From the NCBI GenBank assembly GCA_030068145.1, contig JAPJBO010000001.1:682001-746000 (forward strand): DNA of 64,000 bases. The letters run 5' to 3'. Both the position numbers and the translations under genes were made by a program. The notes beneath the pieces are model-generated. The model was not told the DNA's origin and ran no database searches. It saw only the letters and a list, made by a program, of their open reading frames with translations. The stretch comes from Diplonema papillatum (taxonomy: Eukaryota > Euglenozoa > Diplonemea > Diplonemida > Diplonemidae). Each line of letters opens with the position of its first letter. Positions within the stretch are counted from its first letter, which is position 1. This document shows, piece by piece, positions 1-8,994 of the stretch.

Positions 1-174
1 CACTGAGGTGCCCTTATGGGTTCGAACCTCAGAGCATCACGGAAATGAGGTCAAACAAAACAAGGAAGAATGGCCTGCCATCGTGGTCAGATCTGGACAT
101 AGCCATACTGAGTCGCTACGAGGCACACTGCGCTGCATTCACTTGTGCAGGAAGCGGCTTCACATTTCTTTTTA

Positions 175-288
175 GCCACATGTGTGAGGAAGCTGAACCA
201 CCAAGTACCTTCTGATCGGCCAATTTGCCACCTGAAACCACGTCCAGGATTTGGGCTCAGGGTAGTGCGGTCAACGAAAAACGAAGTC
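175..288 (+). repeat. Dispersed repeat C, copy 1
   Basis: About 110 bp that recurs in the same orientation at 16161-16288. Shared landmarks are GCCACATG, GTGAGGAA, a block around GAAACCACGTCCA and the end block GGGTA(G/A)TGCGGTCAA. The second copy lies in a probable intron of the LRR gene. No coding potential is visible. The flanking bases 1-553 contain no recognisable gene. Confidence 0.7.
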
Positions 289-553
289 GAAAGCGGTAAC
301 AATCAAAGGGCCCGCCATTTACGTACTCCCCCAATCGGACTCGTCGGCATTTTTTCGATGCCCAGTGCATCTAACATGTGTTCGCTGCGTTGAAGCGAAG
401 CAACTAAGGAGAGAAACAGAGGAACGCCAGTTGCTGGTCGTTGTAGTACCGTCAGCTATTACCGTGGTGGTGTCTTGTCCGATGCGGGGCCTTAAAAGAT
501 TGGGCCAGGGCGGGGTCACTTAAGGCTCAGTACCAAGAACGAACCCCTCACAG

Positions 554-690
554 GCATACGTCAAGCTCGTGATTCGGCAGAAGGATCACACGTACCGTCG
601 GGCCATCCTCCCCGTCATCGGTCTCGCGATTTTAGCGGCGTTGGCCGTCGGTGTAACGTTCGACTTTCTCATGCTGATGAAGGCCCGCAG
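554..690 (+). CDS. Possible internal exon with one transmembrane segment
   Basis: A GC-rich open stretch runs from a CACAG acceptor (ends at 553) to a CGCAG|GTACCC donor (691). It encodes about 45 residues. A basic segment (IRQKDHTYRR) is followed by a strongly hydrophobic helix (AILPVIGLAILAALAVGV) and then LMLMKAR. The phase is 0 at the start and 2 at the end. Joining to an acceptor at 1645 (AACAG|G) would keep frame with the RING-CH frame, which is open upstream of its first ATG (QQQDQPPSQRVSD before M). It may therefore be an upstream exon of that gene, or the exon of a gene that starts before the window. This is an inference from splice signals, composition and phase. No family is recognised. 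Confidence 0.35.
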
Positions 691-1645
691 GTACCCTACA
701 TTCTCTGCTTTCGAACGACTAATTACGCAGCGAGCCGGGCAAACTGTGTCGGTCGCTACGTCACATCTCCAAGCATGACTGTGCCAGCGATCAATACACG
801 TCGGCTTTAGATAGAGGTTGAGGGTCACAAAGCATGGGGGGAAGGGAAACAGCTATCACCCGGCTCTCTTCCCTGAGAAGCCAAATAGGGGCTTGAACAT
901 TCGCACACATCGTATAAAGTTGAAAACAAAGTAACATTTACTCAAAAAAACCTCACCCTGTACTACGTGGGAGGCCCAAGGAAACTCTCCTAACCTGAGG
1001 AGATCTTGGTGTCGGTCATAAATTGTTACGAACCTAGCTTGCCAAAGCAAGCAGGTGAAGTGTTCACGAAAGAAGCCATGCATCCTCCCAACCCCCGTGG
1101 GTAGCAGGAGTCTTTTTGCTAGGCAAAGTGAGTTAAAGAGTGAAAGGGCACGTACAGTGAGTCAAGAAGAGTACGAGTGTAAAAGAGCGGTGATAGTGCT
1201 CAAACATTTTTCAGCTGAGCATGAGTTTGATCAAAGTAACATCAAGGCAGCTCTTTCAAAGACCAGCCACAGTCAACGCCGCGCGGGTGCGGGCTATTGC
1301 TATTAATCATCGTGTTTCAAACCCCCGATTCGCGTAACCTGGAAGCACACAGAGGGTGTCGGTTGTACAAAGGTGGCAATCAGCTCGCATCGGGGAGGTG
1401 ACGCTACCCACCTGGACAAGTAGGTGTCCTGCTGCCCCTGCTCAAACTATCGAACCGACGGATACCACCGCCAAGAAGAATTTAATTGCCTTCCCCGATT
1501 CCTCGAAACCAGCACCATGAACAACTACCCCAACCCCCCTCGTACGTATTAGCTTCAAAATAACCCATTCGACGTAGGTCACCCGGAGACTACAAAATCT
1601 CGGTTTCTTAAGCGAGCGTTTAGCTTAAAAGTCTATAAACAACAG
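691..1645 (+). other. Repeat-containing spacer or intron before the RING-CH gene
   Basis: No gene is recognised. Bases 965-1050 and 1577-1630 resemble parts of dispersed repeat D, which is complete at 11881-12106. The second part has the signature GGAGACTACAAAATCTC followed by AAGCGAGCGTTTAGC. In the LRR gene the same repeat lies near the end of an intron, just before an exon. That supports, but does not prove, that this stretch is an intron. Confidence 0.4.
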
Positions 1646-1697
1646 GACGCGCACAGACCAGCAGCAGGACCAGCCGCCGTCGCAGCGGGTCAGCGAC

Positions 1698-2759
1698 ATG
1701 TTTATCCGCATTGTGCCGGATGCTGGAGCAGCCGTCCGAGGGTTGTACAGCAGGCTGGAGGGGCGGGGCCAGGGCCTGGAGCCGGAAGGCGGTGGGCCGC
1801 CGCCCGCGGTCGTCGAAGAGGAGGAGGAGGACGAAGACCGGTGCTGCAAGATCTGCCGGAGCACGGTGCCGTCGGCCGACTTATTCTCGCCCTGCGTGTG
1901 CAAGGGCTCGACGAAGTACGTCCACCGGCAATGCCTCGAGGAGTGGAGGCGGACGACGACGTCGATCGAGAACAAGAAGAAGTGCACGGAGTGCAAGACT
2001 CCCTTCACTCTCGCCACGATGCGGACCGACCGGCCGCTCGACTACTCCCGCTGGGCAGTGGGCTCCGTGGCGAAGGTGATATGCAAGCTGCTGCTCCTCG
2101 AGGCCCTCTTGCTCACCCTCGGATACACCTTCAAATTGGTGGCGGGGGTCATCACCAACGACCTCGGCAACATCATTTGGTACCCAGATCTGTACCATCA
2201 CATTGTAGCCGGTGCGATGATCTCGACGTACGTCATGCACTATGACCTGTTCGGTCACCTGCTGGAGGGCGCGTTTCGCAACCCATTAGTGCAATCCGTC
2301 GTGCTGTGGTGCACGCTTCTGTTCGAGTTCGCCGCCGGGTATTTCGTGCACTTCGTGTTCCTGTTCCTGACGCCGATGCTCTGGGACTGGCAGGTGTACT
2401 ACTGGCACGGGTTCTTGCTGCTGTGCATCCTGCGTCCGATGACGGAGCACATCAAGCACTTGTACATGGCTTGCACCCGGCGCCGGCGGTCTGCTCAAGA
2501 CAACTCGTCGTCGTCGTCCTCTGCTGGAGACGCCGAAGAGCGGCAGATGGAGCCCGCCAGCGACGGCGATGAGGCGGTGGGAGAGCAGCCGCAGCGGGCG
2601 GACGAACCGGACGAAGAAAACCCGCGCATCGAACCCGACGCACCACCCGCCGCCGCCGCCGCCGCCGCCGACGGGGCGCCGCAGCCGCCGCCGGAGCGTG
2701 CGGCGAGCCCGGCGCCGGTCGGCCGCTTGCCGCAGCTTTCGGCGCCGGCCTTGGATTGA
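1698..2759 (+). CDS. RING-CH (MARCH-type) membrane E3 ubiquitin ligase
   Basis: This is a 353-aa protein starting at the ATG at 1698. A complete C4HC3 RING-CH (RINGv) finger lies at residues 50-99: C50-x2-C53, C66-x-C68, H76-x2-C79, C96-x2-C99. The Cys/His order and the HRQCLEEW signature are those of MARCH ligases, which use an E2 to ubiquitinate membrane proteins. Four hydrophobic segments follow (about residues 127-150, 165-185, 195-228 and 230-248), so the protein is multi-spanning. The last ~95 residues are an acidic, Pro/Ala-rich tail with long GCC-type codon runs. The frame is open for at least 14 codons upstream of the ATG, so an earlier start or upstream exon is possible. The 3' part of the gene is tandemly duplicated downstream. 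Family assignment is firm. Substrate and compartment are unknown. Confidence 0.88.
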   Translation: MFIRIVPDAGAAVRGLYSRLEGRGQGLEPEGGGPPPAVVEEEEEDEDRCCKICRSTVPSADLFSPCVCKGSTKYVHRQCLEEWRRTTTSIENKKKCTECKTPFTLATMRTDRPLDYSRWAVGSVAKVICKLLLLEALLLTLGYTFKLVAGVITNDLGNIIWYPDLYHHIVAGAMISTYVMHYDLFGHLLEGAFRNPLVQSVVLWCTLLFEFAAGYFVHFVFLFLTPMLWDWQVYYWHGFLLLCILRPMTEHIKHLYMACTRRRRSAQDNSSSSSSAGDAEERQMEPASDGDEAVGEQPQRADEPDEENPRIEPDAPPAAAAAAADGAPQPPPERAASPAPVGRLPQLSAPALD

Positions 2760-3115
2760 TGAATCTCGGGGAGCATCGTCGACGGCCCCCTCGCAGCCAG
2801 AATGGTGGTTTTCGTCCGGTCGCGATCTGAGTCTCTGCTGGGCCAGTCCACCCCTACCTCCTGGAAGTGCATCGAATTGCCTACCGCTGTCTAACACAGT
2901 AATCTATCAGCAGGTGGTGGACCGCCTCTGCTGATCGGAGTTGCCAGGCGCCGGCGCTGCTTTGCCAGAACTACTCGAGAGGCCGCCAGGCGCAAAATCG
3001 CGAAGGACGAAATGGGCTTCGAGTGGGCTGCTGCCCACTCGAAACACAGGTAGGTCCGGGTGCTTTTCGTCGCTATTATGCTGAGTGGAACCATGCCCTA
3101 GACGACTCGTAATAT
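2517..3115 (+). repeat. Tandem duplication unit 1 (gene 3' end plus downstream DNA)
   Basis: The unit starts inside the RING-CH gene at TCCTCTGCTGGAGACGCC and runs through its tail, stop codon and about 350 bp downstream. The same landmarks recur 599 bp later at 3116. The spacing of later landmarks is 567 bp (CGCAGCCAG at 2792 and 3359), so the two copies differ by indels in the GCC-rich tract. The downstream part includes a copy of dispersed repeat H (about 2838-2930). Confidence 0.85.
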
Positions 3116-3722
3116 TCCTCTGCTGGAGACGCCGAAGAGCGGCAGATGGAGCGCCAGCGACGGCGACGAGGCGGTGGAAGAGTAGCCGCAGGGCGGACGA
3201 ACCGGACGAAGAAACCCCGCGCGTCGAACCCGACGCACCACCCGCCGCCGCCGCCGCCGCCGGAGCGTGCGGCGAGCCCGGCGCCGGTCGGCCACTTGCC
3301 GCAGCTTTCGGCGCCGGCCTTCGATTGATGAATCCCGGGGTGCATCGTACGGCCCCCTCGCAGCCAGAATGGTGGTTTTCGTCCGGTCGCGATCTGAGTC
3401 TCTGCTGGGCCAGTCCACCCCTACTTCCTGGAGGTGCATCGAATTGCCTACCGCTGTCTAACACAGTAATCTATCAGCAGTGGTGGACCGCCTCTGCTGA
3501 TCGGAGTTGCCAGGCGCCGGCGCTGCTTTGCGAGAACTACTCGAGAGGCCGCCAGGCGCAAAATCGCAAAGGACGAAATGGGTTTCGAGTGGGCTGCTGC
3601 CCACTCGAAACACAGGTAGGTCCAGGTGCTTTTCGTCGCTATTATGCTGAGTGGAACGAATGGTGGGTTCCGTCCGGTCGCGATGTGAGTCTCTGCTGGG
3701 CCAGTCCGCCCCTATTTCCGGC
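3116..3722 (+). pseudogene. Decayed tandem copies of the RING-CH gene 3' end
   Basis: Bases 3116-3328 repeat the coding tail of the E3 gene (acidic stretch, Pro/Ala run, ending near LPQLSAPAFD). They are frame-shifted and contain early stops, for example at the start of the copied acidic segment. There is no RING-CH domain, so no functional protein is expected. Non-coding sequence follows as in unit 1. A third, shorter partial copy starts at about 3657 and runs to about 3722, entering unit 1 at its AATGGTGG landmark. This looks like stepwise unequal exchange or slippage duplication. Confidence 0.75.
3404..3500 (+). repeat. Dispersed repeat H copy (inside tandem unit 2)
   Basis: The landmarks are GGGCCAGTCCACCCCTA, then AAGTGCATCGAATTGCC, then GCTGTCTAACACAGT. 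Related copies occur at about 2838-2930, 6688-6860, 63540-63760 and 63880-64000. The later copies include several CTATCACGGTCC-type words. Confidence 0.6.
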
Positions 3723-3785
3723 GTTTTTTAGCTGATGCAGGGTGCACCTGGAAGTGCGGGACTTATTGTCTGCGTTTCCATCTTC

Positions 3786-4060
3786 TGTAAAAAAAGACAG
3801 GCGCTTCGTTTTGTTTGTGCGTGCCGGTTGATCTTTTTTCCCACTTGTATTTACCCTGTGTATATTCAGGTAAGGAATTCTGATCAACCACCAAAACACG
3901 CTGCCTTCGTCTTTTTAGCCTGCACAATACATTGAAGGGCAACCCGCAAGTGCTAAAAAAGAAGAAAGAAACTGCCCGCGGGAACGTGGAGCGCCATGTA
4001 GCGACAGGCCTGCAACAGGTGCACTTGTTATTGAAGGGCAACCCGCAAAATTGTTAGTAC
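3786..4060 (+). repeat. Dispersed repeat I, copy 1
   Basis: Copies also occur at 60318-60555 and 62018-62185, all in the same orientation. Landmarks in order are GACAGGCGCTTCGTTTTG, TTCCCACTTGTATTT, GGTAAGGAATTC, AACCACCAAAACACGCTGCC, ACATTGAAGGGCAACCC and GAACGTGGAGCGCCATGTAG. The copy at 62 kb lacks about 10 bp just before GGTAAGG. No coding capacity is seen. Confidence 0.8.
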
Positions 4061-5439
4061 TAAAAAGCGGGTGGAAAGGAGCTCACCTTGCCCTCACTGC
4101 TTCAGTGGAGGCGGGTGTGGTCCCGAACAACCGCGATATTCTGTTTCTACTGCTACTCGCGTCCTCCGCATCGCGGCGTGCCTATTGGCGCAACGAGAAA
4201 GCGAAGATTCCGATTCCTTTTCGGATTATGAACTAGTCAGTAACTTCCAAGAACAGTTGCAACCGACAAGGGTTCCACCACGACGAAAGCGCGGCAAGAG
4301 TGACCCTTCTGGAGTCACGTAGCGAAAAGCTGGCATAGTGTGGTACTCATTTGCATGCAAATGACTCCCACTAACGCAACAAGAAGATGAACAACCGAGA
4401 TATTCTGTTTCTCGCTTTGTCTTAGAAAACTTCCTTGGAGTTCGAGCTGCGGACTTGTTGAGTGGCAGGCCGGATTGTAGTCGGAGCTTGAGGGTTCGGA
4501 ACTGTAACAACTAGCACGTGCATTTCCTCCTCTAGATCACGACCACGCTCTTGTTTGCTGAAATAAAAGGTGTCACGGGATAAGCCGGCAGCTGCTTAAC
4601 GGTTGGCTGTGCATGCTGATCCACGTGGTCGATGTACTTAAAAGTACCCAGTGCTTAACGGCTTTAACACGTGGGCGGTCCGATTACCCCCCTCAGGTGA
4701 CACTATTTTATTTGTATCCATCGTCCATACTTCAACGCTCTTTCGCTTTCTTTCTTTTCCTTTGCCCCTTTCCGCCCCGCGTCGCATCTTGCTCACAAGC
4801 TTCGCACCTTTCCTTCGTTCGTACATCTGATTTTGGTTTGGATCTGTCGCCGTCTTTGTTTCTTTCTCTCATTTCTAGTCTTGGGAAACAGGCCCTTCTC
4901 TGTTTCTTAAACATCAACCATCTCCACCCCGAGTTGTCTCGGCACTTTGTGTTGTCTCGAGGTACCTTAAGTATTTCTCGAGCATGTGTTGCGTTGCATC
5001 TTGTGGTCCACCGCGGTCTTTTCCTCACCCCACTCGGCCGTTTGTACAGCTATCCGGGTCAAGAGGTGCCAGGCTATGCTGACTGCAACACGAGCAACGA
5101 CGCGCGACAAAGAACCAGACACAAGAACTGACCCCCTCGCCCATCGCTTGCGAGCAAATGAGAGCGTGCGACGTTTCCTGAGTCGTCTAGTCGGAGGCTC
5201 GCACAGCAAGTCTTTCTACTGCAACTTCTACTCTGTTAGTTGTGGTTTCGTGCCCAGTAAACTTCTTCGAAAGACGAAGCGAGCGCAAGCACAAGAACGG
5301 TTTCCAAGGAGTGGGCCCGCTGCCTTGAGAGGAAGCACAGGGATAGTATTTGGAATTGGATAGATCAGGCAACCCTTTCGGGCGCGCGTTGAACCGTGAA
5401 CCTGAGAAGCGTGCTCACCCCCAGGACTCGCTTCATTCA
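4061..5439. other. No recognisable gene; pyrimidine-rich in part
   Basis: Open frames here lack recognisable domains and do not have the GC-rich character of the real genes. A pyrimidine-rich stretch runs from about 4720 to 4910. I see no RNA gene or clear repeat boundary. Confidence 0.4.
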
Positions 5440-5640
5440 CAGACAAAGGGATCAAGAACTTCGTTAACGCAGTGAACGAAGTTCTGCATAACCTTAGACC
5501 GCAGAGCGGACTTGGCGTGGGTGTGACTTGTCGGTCGCTACAAAACACACAAAGACCACCGGCGCAACCAGCAACACTCCTCCCGGCAAAGTCTGAGGGC
5601 AGCAACGCGGCCAGTTCCCAATTTAAGCTCAGAGTGAGAG
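5440..5640 (+). repeat. Dispersed repeat G, copy 1
   Basis: It starts with GGGATCAAGAACTTCG and contains the hairpin-forming word AACGCAGTGAACGAAGTT and the block AAACACACAAAGACC. A reverse-orientation copy lies at 59640-59850, and a fragment of the first ~60 bp at 5809-5875. The two fragments bracket an rRNA-like piece. Confidence 0.65.
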
Positions 5641-5699
5641 AGAGGACACACAAAACAAAAATAATTCCGTGTCGGGCATGCCGGTAGATTCGGACCGGG

Positions 5700-5802
5700 T
5701 CTCCCCGGCCACAAGCCAGTTATCCCTGTGGTAATTTTTCTGTCACCTCCGGCTTCATCCTGACATGAAGCGAGACCAAAGGATCGTTAGGCCATGCGAG
5801 AG
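5700..5802 (-). pseudogene. Partial large-subunit (28S-like) rRNA fragment
   Basis: The plus strand reads CCACAAGCCAGTTATCCCTG followed by TGGTAATTTTTCTGTCACCT, and further on GGATCGTTAGGCC. This is the complement of the highly conserved peptidyl-transferase-adjacent region of nuclear LSU rRNA (CCACAGGGATAACTGGCTTGTGG on the sense side, here in two overlapping words). Similarity fades on both sides after roughly 100 bp, so this is a fragment rather than an rDNA unit. It is flanked by pieces of repeat G. It could be a retroposed or transposon-carried rRNA piece. Identification rests on my knowledge of the conserved LSU sequence. Confidence 0.7.
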
Positions 5803-6866
5803 GGATCAAGAACTTCGCAAGCGAAGTGAGAGAAGTTCTGGATGAAATGATACCGAACGGCGGATCGGGCGTGCCAGGGGGTGGGCCTGTTGGTCAAGTA
5901 CAGAAGCAACCAACAACTGGCGGACGGTCCGAATAAGCCCGAAGTAACAGTTCGGAGAGAGACCCGGATCTCTAAGCGAACTTACACTCTAGAAAGAAAA
6001 CACATCAAAACCCCTAAGGGGTGCAGGGCCTCCATGGTTACGCGGCCTGCTAGATCTGGGGCGGCTTCCTCGGAGTGATAGTCCCAGAGCCTGAGCCTTC
6101 CCACCCGCCTTCGATGTGCTCTCATCGTTATCGCGCTGATCTTTGCCGAGAAAAGAGAGAGATAAAAAGAGTGTCGCAAAACGCCAGTTCCAGCACCCCC
6201 GCGTGTTTTATTACCTCCTGTCGAACCGTCTATCCCCCCTTCCCCGGCTTTTTCTCGCTGCCTGCCGGACAACTCGCGTAGAAGACCTTTTTCCCTTCCC
6301 GTTCGCCTGTATTCCCTTGCGGCATGATCGAATTCAGTGTCGGCGCAGCCACAAAGCGGTCGATGGGCCTACAGAACCGACCCCCCAGTGTGTCGGCGGT
6401 GACGCAAGTTTCTATTCGCCATTTAAAGCTGCGATAACCAGTAACACTGAGTAACTGCCTCGTTTGGAGAGCATGCTTGTTGCAGCTGAACGGGAACCCT
6501 GACAGCGCGGGTCCCCGAGTTCGCAAATGCCCAATAACAACCCGCTGAGACAGCAAAACCAAATAGCTTCGACACGTGCTTCGCACGTTAGCAGCGATAG
6601 ATGTAGATTGACACCTAAGCTCGTCAATGAACAAGGTGCACAGTTGTACCAGCGGATCTGAAGTTCGACTGGGTACCCCAATAGTTGAGCCGGTCCGTAC
6701 CTATCTCTTGAAACTGCATCGAAGTGCCTGCCGCTGTTTATCACAGTGAATCACGGTCCACCACGGTCTATCAGGTCCAACCCTAGTCCCTAGAATTGCC
6801 CGGTGCTGTATTCTTCGGTCGATCACGGTCTATCAAGAGGGGATGGACGGGCTCAATAGTCTCAAC
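5803..6866. other. Repeat-derived spacer
   Basis: It contains a fragment of repeat G (5809-5875), a repeat D tail signature (5951-6003: GGATCTCTAAGCGAACTTAC) and a repeat H copy (about 6688-6860, with GCATCGAAGTGCC and CACGGTCTATCA words). No gene is recognised. Confidence 0.5.
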
Positions 6867-7090
6867 TTTTTTTACATAAGCGCCAGCTTGAAAGGAAATG
6901 CTCGACGATGCTGCCCGACAAAGAACAGAAGGGATCCCAAGTGCTGTAACTACCGAACCACGTGTTGAACGGACGTGAGGTCATGCGGGTCTACCCTACA
7001 GGTCAAAGTCCTGAGTGAGAAAGCAACACACGGTGGTGTAAGCGAAGAACCAATCAGATTGTGTTTGTATACGTCGAGTACTTTCGTGCC
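6867..7090 (+). repeat. Dispersed repeat A, copy 1
   Basis: It begins TTTTTACATAAGCGCCAGC and continues with GAAATGCTCGACGATGC, ACCGAACCACGTGTTGAAC, GAGGTCATGCGGGTCTACCC, AACACACGGTGGTGTAAGCG and TACGTCGAGTA. Other copies are 11446-11715, 52326-52625 and a short internal-deletion copy at 26667-26723. Two of the four copies lie just upstream of, or within introns of, predicted genes. Here it ends about 110 bp before the LRR gene's first ATG. Confidence 0.85.
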
Positions 7091-7205
7091 ACCAGTTCGA
7101 GTGTGTTTCAAGCTACGTGTTGTCCTTACTTCGAACTGTCATACAGGGCGTTCTCCTGCGTTCACCTGAGAAAGGCGAAGCGGAGTAGTTGTGGGGGGGT
7201 GGTGC

Positions 7206-8645
7206 ATGGCGCGCAATGCTTCCCTGACCCCGGACGAGATGATCGAAGCGCACGCAGTCCACTGGGAGCGGTCGAAGGGGTACCTGCCGCGGGTCTACGG
7301 AGGCGACCCCGAGCTGGCGGAGCTCGATCTGTCGGCGTCTGAGATGACCGATGTCAGCCTCGTGTCCCTGTGCGATGCACTTCGGGGCAATACGGCAGTG
7401 ACCGCGCTGGACCTCAGCAAAAACTACATCGAAACCGACGGCTGCCACGGCCTCGCGTCCCTGTTGGAAACCAACCCGCCGATCCGTCGCGTCGACCTGA
7501 CCCAGAACCACCTCACGGACGAAGGCTGCAACAGCCTGCTGCAGGCCCTCGACGCCAACGACACGCTGACTGAGCTGCTCGTCTCCCCGTCGCCCCTCCT
7601 CAGCAAGCGCGCGGCGGAGAACCTGGCGGTCGCAGTCGCGCTCAACTCCCGCCCTGCAGCCTTGAAGGCGGCAATCTCGGCGGTCCGCATGGGCGCCGTG
7701 CAGCTGCTAGATCTCTCGTTCGGCGGCGATGACTTCCGCGACTTGGAGCACCAGCCGGCGCGGAAACTCGACTGCTGGGCCGCGAAGAGGGTCGCCGAGG
7801 TGCTGGCGAAGTGCAGGAGTGTAACGGAGCTGCGGCTGCGCAGCCAACAGGTCGGCGACGAAGGTGCGGTGGCCCTCGCGGAGATGCTGCGGCTTAACGA
7901 CCGGATAGACGTGCTCGACTTGTTCGACAACGCAGTGACGGACGTCGGGGCCGGCGCCCTGGCAGCGTGCATCGACGACAACAACACGGTGACGGTCATC
8001 AACGTGAAGGCCAACTGCGTCTCGCAGACCGGCGTCTTCGCCCTCGAGCGGCGGCTGCTCGAAAACCGGCAACCGCTGTTCCTCAAAAAGTGCCTCCGGA
8101 AGCTCGCCGACGACGACCCGACGATGGTCGCGCTGAGCCTCGATGAGCACGAGAGCTGCCGGTACTACGACGACCTCTCGGCGTCGATGCTGGCGGAGTG
8201 TCTCGGCGGCAACACGCATCTCACCTCGTTGGACCTGTCCAACAACGCGTTCACGGACGTGGGCGTCCACGTGCTGGCCGACATGCTGGGGAAGAACGAG
8301 GGCATCCGAACGTTAAACCTGAGCCACAACCGGATAGGGGGTCTGGGCGCGAAGCATTTGGCGGAGGCGCTTCGGGGCAACCGGAGTGTGGCGTCGCTGG
8401 TGTTGAAGGACTGCGGCCTCGATGACCGCGGGGGCGAGGAGCTGGCGGACGCCGTCGCGCAGAACGACTCCATCACGCACCTCGACCTCAGCGACAACTG
8501 GGCGATCAAGGAGAGCGGCGCGACGTTCGTGCGCGCCGTGCAGTGCAACTGCAACCTGAAGAGCTTGGACCTCGCGAACACCGGTGTGTCCCGCATGACG
8601 CTTCGCACACTGGCAGACAGCAGGGCCATCGCAACCGAGCCTGAG
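7206..8645 (+). CDS. Large LRR protein, exon 1
   Basis: This is the first recognised exon of a multi-exon leucine-rich-repeat gene. I chose the ATG at 7206 (MARNASLTPDEMIEAH). An in-frame GTG 15 bp upstream is an unlikely start. It encodes 480 residues of ribonuclease-inhibitor-like LRRs of ~28 residues (LxxLDLSxNxIxDxG...L...L), interrupted by longer units (for example RPAALKAAISAVRMGAVQLLDLS). The donor GAG|GTGTGT at 8646 is phase 0. Read-through stops 6 codons later inside a dispersed repeat. Joined with the next four supported exons the protein is about 1,750 residues or more. No NACHT, kinase or membrane domain is seen in it. LRR-RI proteins are protein-interaction scaffolds, and the partner here is unknown. 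Upstream exons are possible. Confidence 0.85.
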
Positions 8646-8994
8646 GTGTGTTTTCTTGTGTAAGCATCTGTAGGAAATACTTGAGGAGACTGCCACTTGC
8701 GAAATCTCAAAGGAGGTGTAGTACTCATAGTGTGGTGCTTATCAGCGGTTGCCGATGACTCCCCACTATTGCAACTGGATTCCAATTCTTTTTTTTGCCG
8801 ATTTCCGGGGGCGTCTCTGCCAGAGCTTATTGCGGCACATATGCTGGTCCTGGGAGGCCACCAGTTGCAACTGCACACTCTCAAAAGGAGGAGGAAATGC
8901 CCCACTCGAAACACGGGTAATTTCTTGGGTGTAGTTAGTGCCGGGCATGAGCATCCAACGAAATACAATACTGTCAACACGCACACGCACGCAG
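8646..8994 (+). other. Intron 1 of the LRR gene, carrying repeat B
   Basis: This 349-bp GT-AG intron runs from GTGTGT to CACGCAG. Splicing phase 0 to phase 0 restores a normal LRR unit (IATEPE joined to ALRTVVAKLHRGD, matching RPAALKAAISAV in exon 1). Most of the intron is dispersed repeat B (from about 8669: GTAGGAAATACTTGAGGAGA, then GCGAAATCTCAAAGGAGG, then CACTCGAAACACGGGTAA). Confidence 0.75.

Noticed and set aside
18-45. tRNA or SINE B box at the window start (GGTTCGAACC)
   Set aside because: The word is a perfect B box and CTGAGGT/ACCTCAG can pair, but any A box and the rest of the element would be outside the window.
1625-2017. Minus-strand poly-Ser protein opposite the RING-CH gene
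   Set aside because: Shadow of the acidic GAG-rich codons on the coding strand.
4613-5131. A 172-codon frame with Ser/Leu/Phe-rich composition
   Set aside because: Pyrimidine-rich DNA gives this composition. No domain, splice context or GC-rich codon use like the real genes.
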